Positions 53,071 through 61,265 of a DNA stretch of 64,000 nt are shown here, in pieces. Below the pieces are notes generated by a model. The model was given only the letters and a program-made list of their open reading frames with translations, searched no databases and had not been told where the DNA came from. The position numbers were made by a program, and so were the translations under genes. The stretch is from Kribbella sp. NBC_01245. Its GTDB lineage: Bacteria; Actinomycetota; Actinomycetes; Propionibacteriales; Kribbellaceae. How positions within the stretch are numbered: position 1 is the first letter of the stretch; every line of letters starts with the position of its first letter. The stretch covers positions 4,216,001 through 4,280,000 of the forward strand of contig NZ_CP108487.1 of NCBI RefSeq assembly GCF_036226525.1, in the 5' to 3' direction.

Positions 53071-53713
53071 TTGGTGGTGGGGTTGCCGTCGAGGGCGGCC
53101 TTGAGCTGGGGCGCGAGACCGTCCAGGACCATCGGCAGGCTCAATACCCAGACGAAGTTGGTCGCGCCGTAGAACGGGTCCTTGGTGTTGGCGTCGATCA
53201 TCACGTCACGCCCCTCCTTGCGAACCTTCAGCCCCTTGTAGATCGGGTCCTTCCGGAGCTCGTCGGCCTTACCCCGGTTCGACGAACCAGACCAGTACGT
53301 CGACGTCGACCAGGTCGATCCGCTCCTTGCTCAGATTGCCGCCGAACTGATCGCCGATGACCGAGTCCAGCTTGGCCGGCAGCTTGAACCCGAGCGACGC
53401 CATCACCCGCGAGCGCGGATCCTTGGTCCCATAAACGAAATACCCCTCGTACGGCGTCGCGACCAGTCCGGTCTTGCCAGCGAACTCGGGATGATCCGCC
53501 TTGATCTTGGCAAATCGCGCCTCGACCCCGGCAACGAGTTCCTTCGCCTGCTGGCTCTTCCCGACCGACTGTGGTGGTGACGCCCCCCGACGCCGAGCCG
53601 CTGCCCACGAAGGCCGCCAGGGAGAGCATCACCAATGCCATACCGACCTCTCGCCGGGGACCAGCGCTTCCTCCCCGCCCTGCGGGACAGGGCCTCCACG
53701 CCGGACAATCCAT
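53067..53713 (-). pseudogene. Degraded siderophore-binding protein (FecB/FepB-type)
   Basis: Three frames must be joined to read a periplasmic iron-siderophore binding protein. A signal-like start (MALVMLSLAAFVGSGSAS) shifts frame near 53560 to GKSQQAKELVAGVEARFAKI, through TPYEGYFVYGTKDPRS and VDVDVLVWFV, and then shifts again near 53280 to KADELRKDPIYKGLKVRKEG, ending LSLPMVLDGLAPQLKAALDG. The N-terminal lobe (roughly 150 residues) is missing between signal and first shift. The gene is thus a deletion plus two frameshifts. An iron box remains upstream. Confidence 0.85.
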
Positions 53714-53734
53714 GAACGAACCTCACAGGACTAG

Positions 53735-53753
53735 TTAGGGATGCCTAACCTAT
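53735..53753 (-). promoter_or_regulatory. Iron box (IdeR/DmdR-like operator)
   Basis: TTAGGGATGCCTAACCTAT matches the actinobacterial iron box TWAGGTTAGSCTAACCTWA at 15 of 19 positions, with both half-sites (TTAGG and CCTAACCTA) recognisable. It is just upstream of the broken siderophore-binding gene, where an iron-dependent repressor would act. Confidence 0.7.
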
Positions 53754-53765
53754 CCCAGCCCGAGG

Positions 53766-55142
53766 TCAGTCGCGCCGGTACTTCGGAATGGTCTTGTCCG
53801 ACTTGAGCGCATCGGCCGCCTTCTGCAGCCGGTCGGACCACTCGGCCGGCGTCAACGCCCCGACCATGAACGCCCCGGTCGCATCCGCCGCGGCCTTCGC
53901 CAACGTCGGATACCAGCTGTCGAAATACCATCGAACGACCTGGTCACCGGCGAGATCAAGCAGTCGCCCAGCGGACCTCAGCGCCGTACTGGCCTTCTCG
54001 TTGTCATACCCACCCCGTACGACGGTGAGGGTATTCGTGGCGGCCGCATACGCCGACGCGGCGGGCGCCGAGAGCATCGCGCGGATGAACTCGGCGCCAC
54101 CCGCCGGGTTCGGCGCCTTCTCCGGCAACACCACGGGCTGTTCGTAAGTCACGTGCACGCCGTTCGGCAGCTTCACCTCATCCAGGGGCGGAATCGCCAT
54201 CGCGGTCAGCCCGAAGCCCTTGGGGACGAACTTGGCCATCTCGTTCTCCAGCCAGTTCCCGCAGGGCAGGAAGGCTGCCTTGCCGGTCAGGAACCGGGTC
54301 TGCGAAGCCGTGTGGTCAAGGTCGTCCGAACTCTTGAGCAGCAGGCCGCGACTCGACAACTCACCGAAAGCCTTCAACGCCGCCAGCAGTCCCGGGTGTT
54401 TCCAGGCGCCGTCCTCAAGGTTGTCGATGGCAACCATCACCTCATGCCCACCAGTCTTCGCGGCCAGCGTGAGGATCGGCTCGAGGATGTAGTGCGGATG
54501 AGCGCCCGCATACGTGAACGGCGCCAAACCCTTTGCTTTCAGGGTGATCGCGGTGCGGATCAGCTCGGGCCAGCTACGCGGCACCTCCCAGCCACGACGC
54601 TCGAACAGCGGGGCCGAATACCAGAAGGCGTACACGGTGCTGACATACGGAATGGCGCGCGCGGTTCCGTCGTACGACCCGGACTCGAGCGCACCCGGCA
54701 GCAGCGCGTCGCCGACCGTGCGTTGTGGCTGATCCCAGGAAGGGGCCTTGAGCAACGGTCCGAGGTCCGACAAGGCACCACTGGACACAAGGTTGCCCAG
54801 GGCAAGCGCGTCGGGGCTCGAGTTGAGCACCACGTCCGGCGGATTGCCCGCGTCGAACCGTGGCTGCAGCGCCGTCGCCAGCTGCGGTAGGGCCACCACC
54901 GTCGCGGTCGCCTGCGGGAACTTCTTCTTGTAGAGCTCCAGCGGCGTTTTGGTATCGGCGTCATGCCCGTTCGCTACGGCGACATCCAGCACGCTGTCCG
55001 CGCCCACCCCGAACGGATTGTTCGGGTCGGGCGCGGACGGTGCGGGCTTGTCCCCCGTGCACCCGGCCAGCGTCAACACGGCCGCAGAGGCGAGGGCCTG
55101 TTGCAGGACAGCGCGGCGGCTCGGCCGGTACTCGAAGGTCAC
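53766..55142 (-). CDS. NgcE-like sugar-binding lipoprotein, paralogue 2
   Basis: A 458-aa binding protein starting at GTG 55142. The signal contains a twin-arginine motif (SRRAVLQ) and lipobox LAGC. NPFGVGADSVLDVAVANG, LQPRFDAGNPPDVV, HYILEPILTLAAKTGG and GNWLENEM parallel the NgcE-like protein at 56999-58423, so it is a diverged duplicate in the same operon, 11 bp after the NgcG-like permease. It may widen the substrate range of the shared permeases. Confidence 0.85.
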   Translation of the reverse strand: MTFEYRPSRRAVLQQALASAAVLTLAGCTGDKPAPSAPDPNNPFGVGADSVLDVAVANGHDADTKTPLELYKKKFPQATATVVALPQLATALQPRFDAGNPPDVVLNSSPDALALGNLVSSGALSDLGPLLKAPSWDQPQRTVGDALLPGALESGSYDGTARAIPYVSTVYAFWYSAPLFERRGWEVPRSWPELIRTAITLKAKGLAPFTYAGAHPHYILEPILTLAAKTGGHEVMVAIDNLEDGAWKHPGLLAALKAFGELSSRGLLLKSSDDLDHTASQTRFLTGKAAFLPCGNWLENEMAKFVPKGFGLTAMAIPPLDEVKLPNGVHVTYEQPVVLPEKAPNPAGGAEFIRAMLSAPAASAYAAATNTLTVVRGGYDNEKASTALRSAGRLLDLAGDQVVRWYFDSWYPTLAKAAADATGAFMVGALTPAEWSDRLQKAADALKSDKTIPKYRRD

Positions 55143-55153
55143 GAGACCAGAGG

Positions 55154-56050
55154 CTACTTCAAGGTGGCGCCGGTGAGGCCCGCCTGGACCTGCCGGTAGA
55201 AGATCAAGTACACGGCGACGACCGGGACCATCGCGATCGTCAGGGCCGCGAACAGTGCGCCCCAGTCGTTCTCGTAGCGCTGGCTGCCGAGCAGAGTCGC
55301 GATGCCCTGCGACAACACCGGCTTCTGCGGCGAGAGGAACGACGGCAGCACGAACTGGTTCCACTGACCGAGGACGTTGAAGATGCCCACGCTGAGCAGA
55401 CCCGGCTTGGCCATCGGCAGCATCACCCGGAAGAACGTCGTCGAATGCGAGGCGCCGTCCACCAGGGCCGCCTCGGCGATCGACTGCGGCAACGTCCGGA
55501 AGAACGCGTGCATGAAGAACACCGTGAACGGCAGCGAGTAGGCGATGTAGACCAGGATCAGACCCTGGTACGTCGAGATCATGCCGAAGTTCTGTACGAC
55601 GAAGAACAGCGGCACGATCGCCAGGAAGGTCGGGAACATCATGCCCGCGGCGAACAGGTAGTAGATGAAGCGGTTACCCGGGAACTCGTACCGGGCGAGC
55701 ACGTAGGCGACCATCGAGCCGAACAGCATGGTGCCGAAGACACCACCGGTGACCACGACGGCGCTGTTCAGCAGGTAGTCGCCGACACCCTTGCCCCAGG
55801 CTCGGGAGAAGTTCTCCCAGAGCAGCTCCTTCGGCAGCGCCCACGGGCTGTCGCCGAAGATCTCACCGGTGCTCTTCAGCGAGGCGATCAACGCCCAGAC
55901 GAAGGGCACCGTGACCAGCAGGGCCCAGGCGATCAGCGCGGTGTGCGAGAACACGTTCACCGGGCTGAACGAACGGTCCTTGGCGCCGACGGGATGCGCC
56001 ACCTGCTGGGGGACCGAGGACTTGCCCTCGACATCCAGTTGCAGAGTCAT
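55154..56050 (-). CDS. ngcG: Amino-sugar ABC transporter permease (NgcG-like)
   Basis: A 298-aa MalG-type permease with six helices and the EAA loop EAALVDGASHSTTFFRVMLPMA near residue 190. It follows the NgcF-like gene by 9 bp. The short N-terminal extension (MTLQLDVEGKSSVPQQVAHPV) is cytoplasmic. With its partner it forms the chitobiose/GlcNAc channel; no ATPase gene is near, so an MsiK-type ATPase from elsewhere is assumed. Confidence 0.88.
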   Translation of the reverse strand: MTLQLDVEGKSSVPQQVAHPVGAKDRSFSPVNVFSHTALIAWALLVTVPFVWALIASLKSTGEIFGDSPWALPKELLWENFSRAWGKGVGDYLLNSAVVVTGGVFGTMLFGSMVAYVLARYEFPGNRFIYYLFAAGMMFPTFLAIVPLFFVVQNFGMISTYQGLILVYIAYSLPFTVFFMHAFFRTLPQSIAEAALVDGASHSTTFFRVMLPMAKPGLLSVGIFNVLGQWNQFVLPSFLSPQKPVLSQGIATLLGSQRYENDWGALFAALTIAMVPVVAVYLIFYRQVQAGLTGATLK

Positions 56051-56059
56051 CTCAGGTCC

Positions 56060-56971
56060 TCAGTATTCGATGCGATCGCGGCGGGTGGCCCGGAGCATGA
56101 CGGCGGCGATGATCAGGGTGAGGAAGAACAGCACCACACCCATCGCCGAGGCATAACCCGCGCGGCCGTACTGGAAGCCGTTGTCGGCGATCTGCAGACC
56201 CATCACCTGGGTCGAGTTGTCCGGACCGCCAGGCCCGGCGGTCATCACCGCGACCAGGGCGTAGGCGTCCAGCGCGAGGATCGCCAGGTAGACCCAGGAG
56301 GTCTGGATCGTGTCCCACAACAGCGGCAGGGTGATCCGGAAGAACGTCGACAGCCGGCTCGCGCCGTCGATGATCGCCGCCTCGAAGATGTCCTTCGGAA
56401 TACCGGACATGGCGGCGTTGAACAGCACCAGGTAGAACCCGACGCTGCCCCAGATCAGCACCCACATGACGCAGTACAGCGCCAGGTTGGGATCGGCCAG
56501 GAAGCCCGAGGGCCCCAGGCCGATCCGACCCAGTAGCGAGTTGGCCAGACCGCTGTCCTGCGAGTTCAGCACCACCGACCAGATGACGGCGATGACCGGA
56601 ACCGACAGGACCTGCGGCATGAAGAAGGCCAGCTTGTAGAAACCGTTACCGCGAACCCCCTGCACGCCCGCGCTGTTCGCCCGGCCACCCACGTTGAGCA
56701 GGTAGGCGAAGAACAGCGCGAGCAGGATCGTGGCGGTCGGCAGTCCGATCAGCAAGATCACGTTGTTACCGAGTGCCGTCCGGAAGACGGCGTCGTTGGC
56801 CAGGGTCTTGAAGTTCTCCAGACCGACGAAATTGAACTTCGGTGAAATGCCCGTCCAGTCCGTCAGCGAGTAGTAGAACGCCTGGGCGAACGGTGAGATC
56901 ACGAAGATCGCGTACAACGCGAGCGGTATCGCGAGGAAACTCGCGACGAACCGATAACTGCCGTGCCGCAT
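56060..56971 (-). CDS. ngcF: Amino-sugar ABC transporter permease (NgcF-like)
   Basis: A 303-aa MalF-type permease starting at ATG 56971 (MRHGSYRFVASFLAIPLALY). The EAA loop is EAAIIDGASRLSTFFRITLPLL. Six hydrophobic helices are visible. It is 27 bp downstream of the NgcE-like binding-protein gene and 9 bp upstream of ngcG, the standard order of the system. Confidence 0.88.
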   Translation of the reverse strand: MRHGSYRFVASFLAIPLALYAIFVISPFAQAFYYSLTDWTGISPKFNFVGLENFKTLANDAVFRTALGNNVILLIGLPTATILLALFFAYLLNVGGRANSAGVQGVRGNGFYKLAFFMPQVLSVPVIAVIWSVVLNSQDSGLANSLLGRIGLGPSGFLADPNLALYCVMWVLIWGSVGFYLVLFNAAMSGIPKDIFEAAIIDGASRLSTFFRITLPLLWDTIQTSWVYLAILALDAYALVAVMTAGPGGPDNSTQVMGLQIADNGFQYGRAGYASAMGVVLFFLTLIIAAVMLRATRRDRIEY

Positions 56972-56998
56972 CTCTCTCCTAATGCAGGGGGCGGAGGA

Positions 56999-58423
56999 TC
57001 ACTTTTCGCGAGACCGCTTGACCGTCTTCGGGTCCTTGGCGGTGTCGTCGGCGATCTTCTGGATACGGGTCATGAACTCGTCGGACGTCACACGCCCGGC
57101 GCACAGCTCGGCTACAACACTGTAAACCGGCTTGTTCATGGTCGAGTACCACGTAGTGAAGTAAGTCGACCAGTTGTTGGCGGCACCCGAGGTCAGCAGG
57201 GCGCTGGACGACGCGGCGCCCGGGCTCAGCTTGAGGCCCTCGGCGGCACCCTTGACGATGGTCGGCGAACCGGTCAGCTCGGTGAACTTGCCGGCACCTT
57301 CCTTCGACAGCATGATGCGCAGGAACTCGAGGCCACCGGCCACGTTCTTGGCCTTCGCCGGCACGATGAAGCCCTCGCCGGCGCTGATCTCGGTGCAGTC
57401 GACGGGCAGCTTCGAGCCCTCGAGCAGCGGCGTGTAGGTCACCGTCGTCGCGAAGTCGGCCGGCGCGACCGGCTTCTGCTCGTTCTCGAGCCAGGAACCG
57501 CTGGGGATGAAGGCGGCCTTGCCCTGGTTCCAGGCGGTCTGCGACTGGATGTGGTCCAGACCGTCCGTGCCCTGCATGAAGTAGCCCTTGCCCTTGAGCT
57601 CGAGGATCGCCTCGGCCGCAGCCTTGATCGAGGGCGACTTCCACGCGTTCGGCTCGAGGCCGTCGATGGCGTAGATGACGTCCTGGCCACCGTGCTTGAC
57701 GGCCATGTCGAGCAGGACCTGACCCATGTAGTACGGGTGCTTGCCCTGGTAGGCGATCGGGGCGATACCCGACTTCTTGATCTCCTCGCACAGTGCGAGG
57801 AAGCCCGCCCAGTCCTTGGCCGGCTCCCAGCCCTTCTCGGTGAAGAGCTTCTTGTTGTACCAGATGCCGTAAACGGTGAGGACGTAGTTCATCACCAGCG
57901 GCTTGCCCTCGAGCTGAGCCGCCTCGATGGCGATCTCCTCGATGCTGTCCTTGACCTTGACGTTCGCGTCGTCGACCGAAGCCGCGTCGAGCAGCGGGGT
58001 CAGGTCGGCCAGCTGACCGGTGCTGGCCAGCGTCGAGAACGGCAGCAGCGAAGCACCGGCGTTGTCGATCACGTCGGGCGGGTTGCCACCGTTGAAGCGC
58101 GGCTGCAGCTGCGGCGTGATGTCGGTGATACCGGCGTGCTTGATCTCCGCGGCCGCGAACTTCTTCTTGTACAGCGACTCGTGGAACTTGGCGTAGTCGT
58201 CGCCGTAGCCGCCCTTGAAGATGACGACATCGAGCGGCGCGTCGGCCTTCACACCGAACGGGTTCTCCGCGGTCTTCTCGCCGCCGCCTTCGCTGCTCGG
58301 CGGCGCGTCATCGCCACCGCTGGCACAGGCGGACAGCAGCGTGCCACCACCGGTGGCCATCAGCGTGGCGACCGCGCTGCGCTGCAGGAACGCGCGGCGC
58401 GACGGGTTGAGGGGAGCGGTCAT
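56999..58423 (-). CDS. ngcE: N-acetylglucosamine/diacetylchitobiose-binding lipoprotein (NgcE-like)
   Basis: A 474-aa binding protein. ATG 58423 follows GGAAGGTGG. The signal has SRRAFLQ (twin-arginine) and lipobox LSAC. NPFGVKADAPLDVVIFKGG, LQPRFNGGNPPDVIDNAGAS, and HPYYMGQVLLDMAVKHGGQD are strongly NgcE-like (the Streptomyces GlcNAc/chitobiose receptor). It heads an operon with permeases and a second binding protein, and lies 22 bp from the SIS-domain gene on the same strand, so all probably form one transcript. Confidence 0.88.
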   Translation of the reverse strand: MTAPLNPSRRAFLQRSAVATLMATGGGTLLSACASGGDDAPPSSEGGGEKTAENPFGVKADAPLDVVIFKGGYGDDYAKFHESLYKKKFAAAEIKHAGITDITPQLQPRFNGGNPPDVIDNAGASLLPFSTLASTGQLADLTPLLDAASVDDANVKVKDSIEEIAIEAAQLEGKPLVMNYVLTVYGIWYNKKLFTEKGWEPAKDWAGFLALCEEIKKSGIAPIAYQGKHPYYMGQVLLDMAVKHGGQDVIYAIDGLEPNAWKSPSIKAAAEAILELKGKGYFMQGTDGLDHIQSQTAWNQGKAAFIPSGSWLENEQKPVAPADFATTVTYTPLLEGSKLPVDCTEISAGEGFIVPAKAKNVAGGLEFLRIMLSKEGAGKFTELTGSPTIVKGAAEGLKLSPGAASSSALLTSGAANNWSTYFTTWYSTMNKPVYSVVAELCAGRVTSDEFMTRIQKIADDTAKDPKTVKRSREK

Positions 58424-58445
58424 TGGTCCACCTTCCAGGTTTGTT

Positions 58446-59204
58446 TCAGGCAGTACGACGGATCCGGCCGTCGTACCTTTCTTCCAGGACGTGATTGTGG
58501 TCGTCCCCGCCCGGGATGTTCGCGGACAGGTAGACCGGAGGTGTCTCACCGGCTTCGGTCAGCCGTCGCACCACTTCGGCGACGAGCAACTGCGCCAGCA
58601 GCGCGGCGGTGATGGACGACACAGCACAGACACTGCCACCACTGGGCAGCTCCAGCACCGAGTCGCCGTACGGCGCGCCGTTGTCCAGCACGACGTCGGC
58701 ATGGTCGATCAACTTCGTTCCGGATGGATGACGGGATTCGACCCCGGAAGTGTGTTGGAGAGAGGTCAGGGCGATCAGCTTGTGGCCTTTCTCCTTGACC
58801 ACCGTGGCGAGCTCGACGATCGAGCCGTTCACCCCGGAGTTCGACGCGATCACGAAGATGTCGGACGCGGCCGGCGAGGTCAGGTCGTACAGGCGCCGCG
58901 CCACCGAGGGGTCGCGCTCGAGAATGCCGGTACTCAGCACCTCGCGCGGTTCGCCGCCCAGCAGGACCAGATCGCGCAACGCGATCCGGTTCGTCGGTAC
59001 CAGTCCACCGGCCCGGCCCGCGATCTCCATCGCGAGGGCCTCGGAGTGTCCCGAACCGAACGCCTGCACCACACCGTTGGCACGCAACGACTCGACGACC
59101 AGATCGGCGGCCGTCTGGATCGGGCCGCTCGCCTGGGCCGAGACCGCGGCCATGATCGGTGCCAGTGCCTCCAGATACCCCTCCGCACTGACCGTGCTGG
59201 CCAT
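58446..59204 (-). CDS. SIS-domain sugar isomerase-like protein
   Basis: A 252-aa SIS-fold protein: FGSGHSEALAMEIAGRAGG and IFVIASNSGVNGSIVELA are the phosphosugar-binding loops. ATG 59204 (MASTVSAEGY) is a better start than 59240. It probably acts on an amino-sugar phosphate made after uptake, and its divergent partner is a GlcNAc-kinase-like gene. Reaction not determined. Confidence 0.82.
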   Translation of the reverse strand: MASTVSAEGYLEALAPIMAAVSAQASGPIQTAADLVVESLRANGVVQAFGSGHSEALAMEIAGRAGGLVPTNRIALRDLVLLGGEPREVLSTGILERDPSVARRLYDLTSPAASDIFVIASNSGVNGSIVELATVVKEKGHKLIALTSLQHTSGVESRHPSGTKLIDHADVVLDNGAPYGDSVLELPSGGSVCAVSSITAALLAQLLVAEVVRRLTEAGETPPVYLSANIPGGDDHNHVLEERYDGRIRRTA

Positions 59205-59275
59205 GTACGCCCTACCCCTCAACTCGTGTATCTGTCGCATCTGCGCGCGTCACGACACACTTGGTGCCGACAACT

Positions 59276-59289
59276 GCGCAAGTTTGCGC
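59276..59289. promoter_or_regulatory. Palindrome between SIS and kinase genes
   Basis: GCGCAA-GT-TTGCGC lies in the 223-bp divergent region between the isomerase and kinase genes. It may be an operator for a regulator of amino-sugar uptake. I do not see a DasR dre site, for which the expected pattern is ACTGGTCTAGACCACT-like. Confidence 0.4.
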
Positions 59290-59427
59290 TTTGCTGGACA
59301 GAACTTTTCTCACCTGGCACCTAAAGTCAAGGCTCATCTCGTTCTTCTCGCTAGATCGGGACCGATGCGTGACCTTGTTCAAAACTGTTCACTACGGCCG
59401 GTCTTCACGCAGTTTGGAGTAACGCAT

Positions 59428-60474
59428 ATGACGAATGTGGGGCTGGTTCCGGAACCAGCGCAGAAGGTGGTCTCCAGGCCAGCAGGCCCACTGGTCCTGG
59501 GTGGAGATCTGGGTGGAACGTCGACCCGGATCCTGATCGCGTCACATGACGGCACGGTAGTCGGCCGCGGGTCCGCGGGTGGTGGTAATCCGACCAGCCA
59601 TCCCGCCAGTGCCGCGGCGGCCCTCGGACAGGCCTTGCGGCAAGCGCTCGCCGGGATCGACCCGGCCACCGTCGGCGCCGCGGTGATCGGCGCGGCCGGC
59701 GGTTCCGCGCTGACGAAACCGGAGGTCCGGGCCCAGTTCGACGCGGCCTGGTCCGGCGTTGGCCTGACCTGCCGGGCGGACTACATCGGCGATCTCGAAG
59801 TTGCTTTCGCGTCAGGCACTTCCGAGCCTGACGGCACCGTGCTGATCGCGGGCACGGGCAGCGCCGCGGGCACCGTCGTCGACCACCGATTGACCCGTAC
59901 GGCGGACGGCCATGGCTGGTTGCTCGGCGACGACGGCTCGGGTTTTTGGCTCGGCCGCGAGGCTGTGCGCAGTGTCTTGCGCGCACTCGACCTCGGCGAA
60001 TCGACCGGGCCCCTCGCCACTGCCGTGATCGCGGCCTTGCTACCCGATGGCGGCGGTGCACCGAGCCCGGAAAGGCCCGGATTCAGCCCACTTCGCGACG
60101 ATCTGGTCCGGGCGGCGAACTCCCAGCCGCCGGTCATGCTGGCCGCCTTGGCCCGCACGGTGGTGACGGCGTACGACGCGGGTGATGCCACTGCACAGGC
60201 GCTAGTGAAACGCGCAGCCGAGTTGCTCACAGAGACAGTCAGCCGGATCAGATCAGCCGATGACACCCGCCCATTGGTCCTCGCGGGCAGCGTCGCGGGC
60301 GAGAATTCACCAGTCGGTCAGGCCCTCCGGAAAGCCATCCACGACCGCTTCGCCGGCGAAGTCCGAACCGCCCGCGACGGCGTAGGCGGCGCCACCTGGC
60401 TAGCCCTCTCCACCCTCAACCCCACCCTCGCCACCCCCACCTCCCACACCAAACTCACCCAGCCCTCCACCTGA
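59428..60474 (+). CDS. BadF/GlcNAc-kinase-like sugar kinase
   Basis: A 348-aa ASKHA-fold kinase: phosphate 1 motif GGDLGGTSTRI, adenosine/phosphate 2 motif GTGSAAGTVV and LVLAGSVAGENSPVGQAL. N-acetylglucosamine kinase-type proteins of this group phosphorylate GlcNAc. ATG 59428 is preceded by GGAG nine bases upstream. It is divergent from the SIS-domain gene and would act on sugar imported by NgcEFG. Confidence 0.85.
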   Translation: MTNVGLVPEPAQKVVSRPAGPLVLGGDLGGTSTRILIASHDGTVVGRGSAGGGNPTSHPASAAAALGQALRQALAGIDPATVGAAVIGAAGGSALTKPEVRAQFDAAWSGVGLTCRADYIGDLEVAFASGTSEPDGTVLIAGTGSAAGTVVDHRLTRTADGHGWLLGDDGSGFWLGREAVRSVLRALDLGESTGPLATAVIAALLPDGGGAPSPERPGFSPLRDDLVRAANSQPPVMLAALARTVVTAYDAGDATAQALVKRAAELLTETVSRIRSADDTRPLVLAGSVAGENSPVGQALRKAIHDRFAGEVRTARDGVGGATWLALSTLNPTLATPTSHTKLTQPST

Positions 60475-60500
60475 GACCCGCCGCCGTCCGCCAAGCCTTA

Positions 60501-60590
60501 GGCGTTCATTCGTCGGAATCTGCCCTCTCCCCGCCGCTTGCCCGCAGCTGTCCACTGAGCTGAGAGGGCAGATTCCGACGAATGAACGCC
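60501..60590. repeat. Palindromic repeat, TTCATCGG family, 29-bp arms
   Basis: Perfect 29-bp inverted arms (60501-60529 and 60562-60590) beginning GGCGTTCATTCGTCGGAATC enclose a 32-nt loop. It follows the kinase stop by 26 bp and could terminate transcription in either direction. Its right arm resembles a half-element at 31365-31396 and the palindrome at 63915-64000. Confidence 0.85.
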
Positions 60591-60618
60591 AACCACGGGA
60601 GTTATTCCAAGTAAGTGC

Positions 60619-60647
60619 TTGACATCTTGGGTGTCGCGGCGGATATT
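60619..60647 (+). promoter_or_regulatory. Consensus promoter predicting a leaderless mRNA
   Basis: TTGACA (60619-60624) and GATATT (60642-60647) are separated by 17 bp, close to the housekeeping consensus. Transcription would start about 7 nt after the -10, at 60654, the A of the ATG. Repeats TATTCCAAG at 60602 and 60644 overlap the promoter and may be an operator for the ArsR-type product. Confidence 0.65.
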
Positions 60648-60653
60648 CCAAGC

Positions 60654-61265
60654 ATGTCTTTGGAGTCGAGTGGGCAGCTTAGGCGGTTGCTGGATGATGC
60701 GACGGCGATTCGGGCGTTGGCGCATCCCGTGCGGTTGGAGTTGCAGTCGTTGCTGGGGCGGGAAGGACCGCTGACGGCGGCGGATGCGGCGCGGCGCCTC
60801 GGGATCAGCCAGGCGTTGGCATCGCATCACCTGCGGCAGCTGGCGAAGTACGACTTCGTCGAACCCGCGCCCGGCAAGGACAACCGCGAGCGGCCTTGGC
60901 AGTTGGTCTCGACGTCGCAGAGCTGGCGAGGGGCGGACGCGACTCCGGAAGGCGCGGCCGCGGCCGACGTACTCGAGCAGTTGCTGGCAGAGCGGGCGCT
61001 CACCACCTTCCTCGACTGGCAGCAGCGGCGTAAGACCGAGAGCACGGCGTGGCGGGAGCACAGCGGTATCGGGCACAGCTCGGTCTACCTGACCGCGGAG
61101 GAACTGGCCGAGGTCGATAACCGGATCGAGGCCGTGCTGGCGGAGTTCATCGAACAGCGCCCGATCGACGACAAGTCCACCCGGCCACCCGGCAGCCGGT
61201 TGGTGGACATCGTCCACATGATCTCGGTACTGCCGGCCGGGCAGGAGGGGGACGGCGATGCGTGA
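60654..61265 (+). CDS. ArsR-type winged-helix regulator
   Basis: A 203-aa regulator. The winged helix is IRALAHPVRLELQSLLGREG, TAADAARRLGISQALASHHLRQLAKYDFVE; a C-terminal helical domain follows (ADVLEQLLAERALTTFLDWQQ). No metal-binding Cys set is visible, so it is not a classical metal sensor. It overlaps the MFS gene by 8 bp, and likely controls that exporter. ATG 60654 coincides with the predicted transcription start. Confidence 0.85.
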   Translation: MSLESSGQLRRLLDDATAIRALAHPVRLELQSLLGREGPLTAADAARRLGISQALASHHLRQLAKYDFVEPAPGKDNRERPWQLVSTSQSWRGADATPEGAAAADVLEQLLAERALTTFLDWQQRRKTESTAWREHSGIGHSSVYLTAEELAEVDNRIEAVLAEFIEQRPIDDKSTRPPGSRLVDIVHMISVLPAGQEGDGDA

